NCBI RefSeq assembly: GCF_042682785.1
Contig: NZ_JBHUIB010000001.1
Span: forward strand, 124,001-188,000
From: Thalassotalea_F euphylliae
GTDB lineage: Bacteria; Pseudomonadota; Gammaproteobacteria; Enterobacterales; Alteromonadaceae
Direction of reading: 5' to 3'
Length of the DNA: 64,000 nucleotides
Shown: positions 17,271 to 25,100 of the stretch, in pieces
Position numbering within the stretch: position 1 is the stretch's first letter
Layout: every line of letters starts with the position of its first letter
Made by a program: the position numbers and the translations under genes
Notes under the pieces: model-generated
The model's database searches: none
What the model saw: the letters and a program-made list of their open reading frames with translations, nothing else
What the model was told of the DNA's origin: nothing

Positions 17271-17297
17271 AAAAGCCAGCATATGCTGGCTTTTTTG
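17271..17297. terminator. Bidirectional intrinsic terminator
   Basis: AAAAGCCAGCAT / ATGCTGGCTTTT perfect inverted repeat followed by T run, between the barrel gene and the convergent thioredoxin-like gene. Confidence 0.92.
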
Positions 17298-17314
17298 TTG
17301 TTATGAAATATTAA

Positions 17315-17794
17315 TCAACGATCAAACATTGCACTGATATCAGCAACTAAATTAATCTTCGGTCTCTCGATGATTCGTCCCATCTCCTGACCTTTGAACT
17401 TAACAATAATCGTTGGTGTAAATTTTACACCTGCGTCTTCAGCACGACCGTCAGGATCCAGTTTATGGTAGTCAAGTGCATACATTGTCACGGGGATATC
17501 AGGGCGTTGCGCAAACGCTTTTAACAAACGAGGTACCTCACGCTCGCTGTCATGACACCAAGTCCCAAAATAGACTTCCAACGAAGTCCCTCTAGGTAAC
17601 GCAGTTAACTGATTTTTCTGCACTTCCGTTAACGCAAAGCTTGAGTGGCCGTTTGCAAACACGGCATAGTCAGTTAACAACTGTTGTTGGCTAATTTCCC
17701 CAACATAATCGTCAACTTTATTTTCCGTGGAAGCGCAAGCTGATAGCGCAGCAGCAAGCAAGGCGCCGCTGAAACATTTTATTATTTTTTGCAT
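17315..17794 (-). CDS. Thioredoxin-fold lipoprotein
   Basis: About 159 aa. I take the ATG at 17794 rather than the TTG at 17809, because it puts a classic lipoprotein signal at the N-terminus (MQKIIKCFSGALLAAALSAC, lipobox LSAC). The soluble domain has a thioredoxin-like site, FGTWCHDSEREVPRLL, where the second Cys of CxxC is replaced by Ser, and a cis-Pro segment, KFTPTIIVKFKG. A single-Cys site favours binding or mixed-disulfide chemistry over dithiol reduction. It is a membrane-tethered periplasmic or outer-membrane protein. It is downstream of tyrA by 37 bases and could be the third gene of the aroF-tyrA transcript. Confidence 0.8.
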   Translation of the reverse strand: MQKIIKCFSGALLAAALSACASTENKVDDYVGEISQQQLLTDYAVFANGHSSFALTEVQKNQLTALPRGTSLEVYFGTWCHDSEREVPRLLKAFAQRPDIPVTMYALDYHKLDPDGRAEDAGVKFTPTIIVKFKGQEMGRIIERPKINLVADISAMFDR

Positions 17795-17831
17795 AGTATG
17801 TATGGCCAATTTTTTGTTGGTTAAATGCCTG

Positions 17832-18959
17832 CTACTTTATTTCATTAGCCTTTAGCAACATGGTTTTGCTTTCGGCGAGGAAAATATCAGCATAATCACC
17901 AAACCATTCCGAGACCTGGTTAAACATGGCGACAAACGCTTCCTTGTCTCCCATTTCAACATCTTCCAATAGCTCAAGGAATCGATAAGCGAAGCGCTTC
18001 ATCATAGCGACATTATCTGAGTTGGCAAAAATTATATCAGAATATAAAACAGGATCTTGCGCAAATAAGCGTCCAACCATAATAAGCTCTAATCGATAAA
18101 TAGGCGAGCTCATGTCTACAAGCTGTTGCAGGTCAGCCCCCTCTGTCATGAGATGATAACCGTAAGCAATAGTTGAAAAGTGACGCATCACCTGCACCAT
18201 CGCCATCGCTCTGTCATGCTCATAGGCACTAACAGGGTATATCGTTGCGCCCCATACTTTAAATTGTTCCAGCAGCCATTGATACTGCGCAGCACCTCTA
18301 CCCTCACACGTAATAATCGTTTGTTTAATAAGACCTGATACGTCAGGACCAAACATCGGGTGCAAGCCGACAACAGGACCATTATGGGCACGCATCATTT
18401 CGTACAAAGGCGATTCTTTAATACTGGTGACATCAGCGAGTATGCAATCATCAGGCAAACTGTTAAGGCGCTGAATAATCATAGCCGTAAGGCGAATAGG
18501 CACAGCAACAATAACAACACTAGCTTTCGCTAATATCGCTTCACTGTAATCCCAATCATCTTTCTCGATCACATGAACGGTGTATTCAGAGCGTTTGAAT
18601 AAATCGACAAAAATAGCGCCTAATTGCCCTTGTCCACCGACGACAATCACTTCCTTGCAATTAGGATTCACACAGCGGTAGCCACTTTCATCTTGACTGG
18701 AATATGAATCTCGCATCAATCGACGCAGAACATCTTCTATCACATCTGGATTAATGCCCTCTTGCTCTGCTTGTGTTCGACGCATTTTAAGTAATGCAGC
18801 CTCTCGCTCCGGTGCGTATATTGGCATACCAACAGTGCTTTTTAACGCACCAACTTTCGATGTTACTTGCCGACGCTTGGCCAGCAGCTTAACAAGTTCA
18901 CTGTCTATGTCGTCTATTTCGTCTCGTAAAACGGACAGCTCTTGCGAGATATCTTTCAT
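17832..18959 (-). CDS. tyrA: Bifunctional chorismate mutase / prephenate dehydrogenase
   Basis: 375 aa enzyme converting chorismate to 4-hydroxyphenylpyruvate, the tyrosine branch. An AroQ-type chorismate mutase is at about 1-90 (ELSVLRDEIDDIDSELVKLL). An NAD-binding dehydrogenase follows, starting at the glycine motif VVGGQGQLGAIFVDLF and carrying VGLHPMFGPDV near the active site. Length and architecture equal E. coli TyrA. It starts 5 bases after the aroF stop, giving an aroF-tyrA operon as in enterobacteria. Feedback inhibition by tyrosine is known for the family. Confidence 0.97.
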   Translation of the reverse strand: MKDISQELSVLRDEIDDIDSELVKLLAKRRQVTSKVGALKSTVGMPIYAPEREAALLKMRRTQAEQEGINPDVIEDVLRRLMRDSYSSQDESGYRCVNPNCKEVIVVGGQGQLGAIFVDLFKRSEYTVHVIEKDDWDYSEAILAKASVVIVAVPIRLTAMIIQRLNSLPDDCILADVTSIKESPLYEMMRAHNGPVVGLHPMFGPDVSGLIKQTIITCEGRGAAQYQWLLEQFKVWGATIYPVSAYEHDRAMAMVQVMRHFSTIAYGYHLMTEGADLQQLVDMSSPIYRLELIMVGRLFAQDPVLYSDIIFANSDNVAMMKRFAYRFLELLEDVEMGDKEAFVAMFNQVSEWFGDYADIFLAESKTMLLKANEIK

Positions 18960-18964
18960 AAGGC

Positions 18965-20047
18965 CTATGCAATTCTGCTTTTTAATGACTCAGCAAGTTT
19001 GACACTCGCTTGTTCAAAAATACCAACGGTCGTATCAAAATCAATACAGGCATCCGTTACCGAAACACCGTATTTCAATTGTTCTGGCGGTAAGTTAGTA
19101 CTTTGGTTACCCGCATTAATGTGACTTTCCAACATAATTCCAATGATACTTTTATTACCCTCAACAATTTGGTTTACCACGTTTTCAGCCACTAATGGTT
19201 GCCGGCGGTAATCTTTATTCGAATTACCGTGACTACAGTCTATAACAATTGACGGTTCGAGCTCGCTACTCTTTAAGTCTTGCTCACACAGAGCTACATT
19301 GACTGAGTCGTAATTAGGTTGTTTACCGCCGCGCAAAATAACATGGCCATCAGGGTTTCCAGACGTTTTGATCAATGCGACTTGGCCTTGCTTGTTAATA
19401 CCCATGAAGCGATGTGAAGATGCGGCCGACTGCATGGCATTGATAGCAACGTCAAGGCTGCCATTTGTACCGTTCTTAAAGCCAATCGGCATAGAAAGTC
19501 CACTTGCCATTTCACGGTGCGTTTGAGATTCAGTAGTACGTGCGCCAATAGCTGCCCAACTGAACAACTCAGCAAGGTATTGTGGACTTATAGGATCAAG
19601 TGCTTCTGTTGCTAGGGGCAAGCCTAACTCAACCAAGTAAAGAAGTAGTTCACGCGCCTTTAAAAGACCTGTTTCAACATCAAACGAACCATCCATGTGA
19701 GGGTCGTTGATCATGCCTTTCCAGCCAACCGTTGTACGTGGCTTTTCAAAGTAAACTCGCATTACCACGTATAAGCTATCTTTGTGTTCTTCCGCGAGCG
19801 CTTTTAATTTATGTGCGTATTCTTTTGCAGCATCCACATCATGAACGGAGCAAGGTCCGCTGATCACCAACAAGCGATGATCACGCTTGTGAATAATATC
19901 TGAGATAGCTTTTCTTGACGCTTTAACGAACTCGCGCCCGTCATTTGAAAGAGGTAGTGCATTTCGAAGTTGCTCTGGTGTAATCAGTACTTCTTCTGCA
20001 TTAACGTGAATATCGTTCAACGTCTTTACGTGTGGTTGTGTGCCCAT
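18965..20047 (-). CDS. aroF: 3-deoxy-7-phosphoheptulonate synthase, class I, probably Tyr-sensitive
   Basis: 360 aa DAHP synthase condensing phosphoenolpyruvate and erythrose-4-phosphate, the first step of the shikimate pathway. Class I motifs include LLVISGPCSVHD, GWKGMINDP, IGARTTESQTHREMASGLS and IDCSHGNS. It is named aroF for its operon with tyrA and TyrR-like sites, not for a direct test of inhibition. A ribosome binding site GGAAG sits 5 bases before the ATG. The leader of about 200 bases holds a Tyr-rich reading frame (20110-20190) and stem-loops, and two TyrR-like boxes lie at 20286-20326. Confidence 0.95.
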   Translation of the reverse strand: MGTQPHVKTLNDIHVNAEEVLITPEQLRNALPLSNDGREFVKASRKAISDIIHKRDHRLLVISGPCSVHDVDAAKEYAHKLKALAEEHKDSLYVVMRVYFEKPRTTVGWKGMINDPHMDGSFDVETGLLKARELLLYLVELGLPLATEALDPISPQYLAELFSWAAIGARTTESQTHREMASGLSMPIGFKNGTNGSLDVAINAMQSAASSHRFMGINKQGQVALIKTSGNPDGHVILRGGKQPNYDSVNVALCEQDLKSSELEPSIVIDCSHGNSNKDYRRQPLVAENVVNQIVEGNKSIIGIMLESHINAGNQSTNLPPEQLKYGVSVTDACIDFDTTVGIFEQASVKLAESLKSRIA

Positions 20048-20097
20048 AATGTCTTCCAGTGAAGTCGTTAATAAAATAAATATAGAGTAAGGGGGTC

Positions 20098-20114
20098 AGT
20101 AAGCAACGCTTACT
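20098..20114 (-). promoter_or_regulatory. Stem-loop at the end of the Tyr-rich leader
   Basis: Perfect AGTAAGC / GCTTACT stem with a 3-base loop overlapping the stop codon of the leader frame. No T run follows, so it is not a standard terminator. A second CTTACT further on (20085-20090) could compete for the same strand. Confidence 0.5.
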
Positions 20115-20190
20115 TAATAAAGCGGGTAAAGCGCAAATAGCCCAAATATCGGAGGCTTAGATAACTGATTGTATAGAGAAGGTTGTTCAT
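20110..20190 (-). CDS. Candidate Tyr-rich leader peptide of aroF-tyrA, 26 aa
   Basis: Short frame starting MNNLLYTISYLSLRYLGYLR and ending FIK. It has four Tyr (positions 6, 10, 15, 18) and two Phe in 26 residues and lies wholly within the aroF leader, ending 63 bases before the aroF start. A ribosome stalling on the Tyr codons could affect the stem-loop that overlaps its stop. The ribosome binding site is weak and no terminator follows, so attenuation is an inference. Tyr codons are common by chance in AT-rich DNA. Confidence 0.45.
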   Translation of the reverse strand: MNNLLYTISYLSLRYLGYLRFTRFIK

Positions 20191-20231
20191 TATCAGCGCT
20201 GTAGGTCTTGAGTAAATGTATATAAAAATGC

Positions 20232-20245
20232 CGAGTAAATACTCG
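20232..20245. promoter_or_regulatory. Palindrome near the aroF transcription start
   Basis: CGAGTA-AA-TACTCG perfect inverted repeat, about 20 bases downstream of the proposed -10 on the minus strand. It could be an operator or the first hairpin of the leader RNA. Confidence 0.4.
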
Positions 20246-20261
20246 ACGTTAATTGCTGGTT

Positions 20262-20291
20262 ATCCTACACGGCAAACACTACAACTGTAAA
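20262..20291 (-). promoter_or_regulatory. Probable aroF promoter
   Basis: On the minus strand: -35 TTTACA (20291-20286) and -10 TAGGAT (20267-20262) with 18 bases between. The -35 is inside TyrR-like box 1, so a bound repressor would block RNA polymerase. Confidence 0.5.
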
Positions 20292-20303
20292 GTATTATTT
20301 TCA
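20286..20303. promoter_or_regulatory. TyrR-like box 1
   Basis: TGTAAA-N6-TTTTCA against the consensus TGTAAA-N6-TTTACA, one mismatch. Overlaps the proposed -35 of aroF. Confidence 0.62.
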
Positions 20304-20308
20304 CCGTT

Positions 20309-20326
20309 TGTACACTTAAGGTTACA
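20309..20326. promoter_or_regulatory. TyrR-like box 2
   Basis: TGTACA-CTTAAG-GTTACA, one mismatch in each half-site, with a TGTA...TACA dyad around CTTAAG. It starts 23 bases from box 1, about two helical turns, as expected for cooperating TyrR dimers. Confidence 0.55.
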
Positions 20327-20355
20327 CCCATTGTTTTTATTGATTTACGGGCAAT

Positions 20356-20381
20356 AAAAAAGGCCACTGAAGTGGCCTTTG
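20356..20381 (-). terminator. Terminator of the CpeT-like gene
   Basis: AAAGGCCACT / AGTGGCCTTT stem with a 2-base gap; the T run is on the minus strand, just after the stop of the 20395 gene. Confidence 0.9.
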
Positions 20382-20394
20382 TTGTTCAAAGTTT

Positions 20395-21021
20395 TTATCG
20401 AATCGTGTAATTCTTCACTTTATCGAAGACATACGGACCTTCAATAGCACCCCAAACTTGTTTGTCGTCTGAATCAAATCCTTGATCCCAACTTGTTAGC
20501 ACATCACTTTGAATATCAACGTGTGACGTTGCATAGGTTGCACCGCGTAATTTGCTCGAACATAGCTTTTGGTCTGTAGAACCGACGAATGCAACGCCTT
20601 TATCATCTAACGAAATGTTGATATGACACCCTTCTCGTAATAGCAGTGCCTCAGGGGTTAAACCCGCCAGCTTTTCTGTTTTCTGCCAGGCACCCACTAC
20701 CTTATCAGGATCCGGCATGGCATAGACAGTACTCAAAAATTGTCCCGCTGCTACCTTTTCCAGCTTGTACACTCTTTGTCGATAAGGCTTGTCGATGTCT
20801 GTTGCTACTGCCTGTTCAACGTACAACCAAATAACACTCTCACTTCCCGGCCATATTTGCGTCATTTCCAAATTTATATTGTAGAACTTTTCGTTAGTAA
20901 CAGACTGCGCTTTACTGTTGAAAGAGCCCGTCATCCAATCAGCGAGTGTTTCAAGATCAGTTGCATGAGAAGCAATGGGGCTTAACATGGCAAGCGATAC
21001 AAATAGTGCTTTAAATTTCAT
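20395..21021 (-). CDS. CpeT/CpcT family protein (DUF1001), secreted
   Basis: 208 aa from the ATG at 21021, which has AAGGAT upstream and gives a Sec signal (MKFKALFVSLAMLSPIASHA). The mature part follows the CpeT/CpcT pattern: LADWMTGSFNSKAQS, IWLYVEQA, PYRQRVYKLE, CHINISLDDKGVAFVGST and LRGATYATSHV. In cyanobacteria the family attaches bilins to phycobiliproteins. Non-photosynthetic proteobacteria carry exported relatives of unknown job, and no phycobiliprotein is in this window. A lipocalin-like barrel that binds a small ligand is the safe reading. A longer frame to 21108 lacks support. Confidence 0.8.
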   Translation of the reverse strand: MKFKALFVSLAMLSPIASHATDLETLADWMTGSFNSKAQSVTNEKFYNINLEMTQIWPGSESVIWLYVEQAVATDIDKPYRQRVYKLEKVAAGQFLSTVYAMPDPDKVVGAWQKTEKLAGLTPEALLLREGCHINISLDDKGVAFVGSTDQKLCSSKLRGATYATSHVDIQSDVLTSWDQGFDSDDKQVWGAIEGPYVFDKVKNYTIR

Positions 21022-21115
21022 AGCTATCCTTGTTTTTATTGTTATCTCGGTTGGGGATAATAGAAGAAGACTATGACGTTTCGCAAGAGCGCTCCACGGT
21101 GAGAGCAAAATGACA

Positions 21116-23233
21116 CTAGACCGGTAGAGAGATTGTCACCTTCAAGCCTCCAAGTTCACTTTGCTCGGCCACTATATGACCTTGATGGTTGTTTACTAAG
21201 CTACGACAAATTGCTAGCCCTAGCCCTGAGCCCCCCGTTTGACGTGAACGTGAGGCCTCTACACGATGAAGCCTGGAAAATATTTTTTCAACTTGGTCAG
21301 CATCAACCCCCGGAGAGGAGTCCTCTAAAACGATAAAGAGCAAATTTTTTCGGGTATACGCGTGTAAACGAATGACACCAGGCTGGGAAGTGTAGAAGCG
21401 ACTATTGGCAAATAAGTTAGATAGCACTTGCTTAATCTTTTCTTTGTCACAATGCAGCGTCACATTTTCAATCTGAATATCGTAAGAAAAACTTAAAGAC
21501 TCTTCACTCAAACTTTTCTTAAAATCATGCGCACATTGGTCAAGTAGTTTACCAATGTCGCATGGCACCATATTTAGGGTCAACGTGCCAATATCTGACT
21601 GCGCCAGCTGGTAGATATCTGTGATGAGACGATTAATTTCTGTCACTTTTTTATTGAGCATGTCATAACTGGCAGACACATCTTCTATTAAATTATGCTG
21701 CAACGCTTCAATATGCAGCTTCAGTGTTGATAAAGGCGTTCGAAGCTCATGAGAAACATCTGCCAGTAGTTGGTTTTTCTGTCTTATCACGCCTGCATAC
21801 AAACGTGCTTCATATGCTGCTGTTTTATGCTTTTGCCACAAGTAGTATTTGAGTGAAATCAAAACAAAGAGAATAAAAATCCCAAAGGATAACCATCGTT
21901 GCCGTTCAACTAGGACTTGCGCAGCTTGGTCATTTTGCTGTGCAGTTTGTTTCTCAAGCTCCTCAACTTTTAGCCGCTCTTCGAGCAGTTGAACATCACG
22001 TTTATATTTCTCACTTTCCTTAATACGACTTTCATCGGTTATTGTCTGATTAAGCTCATAGGCTTTATTAAGGTGAAGGTAAGCAGATTCAAATGCATTT
22101 GTTTTAAAGTAAAGCTCGGCCAGCAATTTGTTATCTCGAACCCCATACCGTGCAGTTTCCAATTTTTGTCCTAATTCAGTCGCCTTTTTAGCGAATTCGA
22201 GGGCTTGTTGAAGATCGCCTTTATCACTATAGAGTTCAGCGTAGTCATACCATAGTCGGCTCTGTTGTAGATCAGTGGGCGATTTATCATTGGCTTGCTG
22301 CGCTAACAGCAAACTATTTTCTCGTTGCGTTTGTTGGTTAAGTGCAGCATAAATTTGTGCTTCCTGGGCATAGGAACGAGATAACGCCTGATTCGCTTGC
22401 TGCTGGATAAGCAGAGTAATCGCTAATTTTGTGAACTTTAGCGCATCATTATATTCAGCCATCTCGTAATATTGAGACGCTATACGATGATAATCAAACG
22501 CCATGTCATTAATACTATTGAGCTCGGTATCTAGTATTAACGCCTTATTAAAATACCCTAATGCGAGCTCATATTCGCCGGTTCGGTAATATACTTCACC
22601 AAGGTTAAAATAGTTACCGGCCCTATCTGATTTACTTGCGCCATGGACTTTGTATATCTCTAACACTTTTTGTTCATAGGAAAGTGCGACTGAATAATCG
22701 GTTAGCGATTCATGGAGTACACCTAAACTGCTATAAACACTTGCTAACTCCAAAATGTTTTGTGTCTTTTCAAAGAAGGCTTCTGCTACTTCGAAATGCT
22801 TTTTCGCTTCAGAGAGTCGAAACTGAAGCCGCAAATATCGGCCAAGTTCATGGTGTACCTCGCCGTATATCGCATCGTCAGAAATCACTAAAGGCATAAC
22901 TTTTTGCTTGATCAACTGTTCGGCGCCTTGATAGTTGTTCCTGCTTCTTTGCAACGCAGCAGCACTACGCAATATTGCAATTTTTGTCAGTCTGTCATAG
23001 CTTTCAAGGCTTTTCTCAAAGTCATTAACAATGGTTTCTGCTTTGTCCAACTGGCCGCTACGACGATAAAGTGCCGCTTGTTTTAGACGAATCTGCACTG
23101 ACGCATTTTTTGTCGCTTGTTGCAGCAACTCTTCCAAGATAGCGAAATTTTCATCTGACGCAGAATCAATTTGAGCAAGTTTAGCCTGTAAGGTATTTTC
23201 CTCCTGTTCTCCCCACTCTGATTGTGCAAACAC
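21116..23233 (-). CDS. TPR-containing membrane sensor histidine kinase
   Basis: 705 aa from GTG at 23233. Order: tetratricopeptide repeats (about 30-400), a coiled region, one membrane segment at about 446-466 (WLSFGIFILFVLISLKYYLW), HisKA with phospho-acceptor H495 in LADVSHELRTPLS, then HATPase with N, G1 (EDSSPGVD) and G2 (GGSGLGLAICRSL) boxes. The frame continues upstream of 23233 and encodes a perfect-looking signal peptide (RKRLRSVCLVFVSVFSFYVFA) but reaches no ATG, GTG or TTG. Adding one T to the TTT at 23288-23290 would fuse it to an ATG at 23295. The signal would place the TPR sensor in the periplasm. No response regulator is adjacent. Confidence 0.85.
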   Translation of the reverse strand: MFAQSEWGEQEENTLQAKLAQIDSASDENFAILEELLQQATKNASVQIRLKQAALYRRSGQLDKAETIVNDFEKSLESYDRLTKIAILRSAAALQRSRNNYQGAEQLIKQKVMPLVISDDAIYGEVHHELGRYLRLQFRLSEAKKHFEVAEAFFEKTQNILELASVYSSLGVLHESLTDYSVALSYEQKVLEIYKVHGASKSDRAGNYFNLGEVYYRTGEYELALGYFNKALILDTELNSINDMAFDYHRIASQYYEMAEYNDALKFTKLAITLLIQQQANQALSRSYAQEAQIYAALNQQTQRENSLLLAQQANDKSPTDLQQSRLWYDYAELYSDKGDLQQALEFAKKATELGQKLETARYGVRDNKLLAELYFKTNAFESAYLHLNKAYELNQTITDESRIKESEKYKRDVQLLEERLKVEELEKQTAQQNDQAAQVLVERQRWLSFGIFILFVLISLKYYLWQKHKTAAYEARLYAGVIRQKNQLLADVSHELRTPLSTLKLHIEALQHNLIEDVSASYDMLNKKVTEINRLITDIYQLAQSDIGTLTLNMVPCDIGKLLDQCAHDFKKSLSEESLSFSYDIQIENVTLHCDKEKIKQVLSNLFANSRFYTSQPGVIRLHAYTRKNLLFIVLEDSSPGVDADQVEKIFSRLHRVEASRSRQTGGSGLGLAICRSLVNNHQGHIVAEQSELGGLKVTISLPV

Positions 23234-23499
23234 ATAAAAAGAAAAAACGCTGACAAAAACGAGGCATACGCTTCTCAGTCGCTTTCTAAATACATGATTG
23301 TTGTTAGGCTGGTGAAGTATCAGAACATTCCCCTTTTGTTTACCACTAAGACTTTATCTGGCTTAAAGGCACCATTGTGCCCAAGCTGCTCCTATTAGAC
23401 CTGTCAAATGTGTGCAAAATATGGAGTTTAGGTGATAAATCGTAACAGGCTTGTTACGACTAATGTAAGGTGCACAGATGCATACCGTAAATAAAACAC

Positions 23500-23527
23500 A
23501 AAAAAGGTCGCCTAAGCGACCTTTTTT
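23500..23527. terminator. Terminator downstream of glyA
   Basis: AAGGTCGC / GCGACCTT stem with CTAA loop and flanking A and T runs. It lies 70 bases past the glyA stop. The surrounding 23296-23597 holds no other gene; the kinase promoter must also be here. Confidence 0.88.
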
Positions 23528-23597
23528 AAACAGTTGTAGACCTAGTCTACTTAACTAAGCCTAACTAACAATGCCTACCTAACAATAGGCTGTAATA

Positions 23598-24851
23598 TTA
23601 TGCGTAAACAGGGAAACGCGAGCAGATTTCTGCTACTTCACCTTTAACACGCTCAATCACAGATTCATCACCCATGTTATCAAGAATGTCGCAGATCCAG
23701 CCAGTTAACTGTTGCGTTTCTTCAACACCAAAACCACGACGTGTGATTGCTGGCGTACCTAAACGAAGGCCTGAAGTAACAAACGGAGAGCGAGGATCGT
23801 TTGGTACAGAGTTCTTGTTTACTGTGATATGTGCACGACCTAACGCTGCATCAGCATCTTTACCTGTGATGTCTTTGTCGATTAAATCAAGTAACAACAA
23901 GTGGTTATCAGTACCGTTAGATACGACTTTGTAACCACGCTCTTGCAATACTGAAACCATCGCTTTAGCGTTGTCTAATACACGTTGCTGGTATTCTTTG
24001 AACTCTGGCTGCAATGCTTCTTTGAATGCAACTGCTTTAGCTGCAATCACGTGCATTAAAGGACCACCTTGGCCGCCTGGAAAAACTGCAGAGTTAAGTT
24101 TCTTGTAAACGTCTTCATCACCACAACCTGAGATGATAAGACCGCCACGAGGACCCGCTAGTGTTTTATGTGTCGTTGTTGTTACAACGTGCGCATGTGG
24201 AACAGGGTTAGGGTATAAACCTGCAGCAATAAGGCCCGCAACATGAGCCATATCAACCATGAAGTAAGCGCCTACTTTGTCAGCGATTTCACGCATACGT
24301 GCCCAATCAACGATGCCAGAGAACGCAGAGAAACCACCAATAATCATTTCTGGCTTGTGCTCTAACGCTAAACGCTCTACTTCTGCGTAATCAATGTCAC
24401 CATTTTCGTCTAAGCCATACTGGAATGCTTCGTATGATTTACCAGAGAAGTTTACGTGAGAACCATGGGTTAAGTGACCACCATGTGCTAGGCTCATACC
24501 TAATACTTTACCACCTGGCGTAACTAACGCTTGGAATACCGCAGCATTTGCTTGTGAACCAGCATGAGGTTGAACGTTGGCGTAATCAGCACCAAATAGC
24601 TCTTTAGCACGCTCAATAGCTAGCTCTTCTGCTTTATCTACAAACTCACAACCACCATAGTAACGCTTACCAGGGTAACCTTCTGCATACTTGTTTGTTA
24701 GTTGAGAACCTTGCGCTTCAAGAACGCGCGGGCTGGTGTAGTTTTCAGATGCAATCAGCTCAATGTGAGCTTCTTGACGAGCAACTTCGTCTTGCATCGC
24801 TTGCCACAATTCTGCATCGAAATCAGCAATATTCATATCACGAGTAAGCAT
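23598..24851 (-). CDS. glyA: Serine hydroxymethyltransferase
   Basis: 417 aa PLP enzyme interconverting serine and glycine with tetrahydrofolate, the main source of one-carbon units. It begins MLTRDMNIADFDAELWQAM and carries IELIASENYTSPRVLEAQGS, KYAEGYPGKRYYGG and the PLP lysine K229 in TTTTHKTLAGPRGG, the same number as in E. coli GlyA. FPGGQGGPLMH is also intact. Length is standard. The gene is monocistronic. Confidence 0.98.
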   Translation of the reverse strand: MLTRDMNIADFDAELWQAMQDEVARQEAHIELIASENYTSPRVLEAQGSQLTNKYAEGYPGKRYYGGCEFVDKAEELAIERAKELFGADYANVQPHAGSQANAAVFQALVTPGGKVLGMSLAHGGHLTHGSHVNFSGKSYEAFQYGLDENGDIDYAEVERLALEHKPEMIIGGFSAFSGIVDWARMREIADKVGAYFMVDMAHVAGLIAAGLYPNPVPHAHVVTTTTHKTLAGPRGGLIISGCGDEDVYKKLNSAVFPGGQGGPLMHVIAAKAVAFKEALQPEFKEYQQRVLDNAKAMVSVLQERGYKVVSNGTDNHLLLLDLIDKDITGKDADAALGRAHITVNKNSVPNDPRSPFVTSGLRLGTPAITRRGFGVEETQQLTGWICDILDNMGDESVIERVKGEVAEICSRFPVYA

Positions 24852-24891
24852 GTTTTATCCTCTGTGGTGATAGCGTTAATGTTTGTATTTT

Positions 24892-24925
24892 AAGGCGGCA
24901 TATTTTGCCTGAAAACAACCGCCTT
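24892..24925. promoter_or_regulatory. Inverted repeat upstream of glyA
   Basis: AAGGCGG (24892-24898) and CCGCCTT (24919-24925) can pair across 20 bases, 40-75 bases before the glyA start. It may be a leader hairpin or operator. I see no good PurR or MetR site. Confidence 0.35.
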
Positions 24926-25100
24926 GTATATGTAAAAGCGTTCAAGTTTTCGGCAAAACAGAAATGTTATAACCACCAAAAGCTTTCAATAAAAGCTACG
25001 AATTCAGTGGTTATTAAATATAGGAAAGATAAAACCAGGTTTCAACAAATAAAATTCACAATTAACATAAAAAACCGGGAAATAAACGGATTAAAGATAA

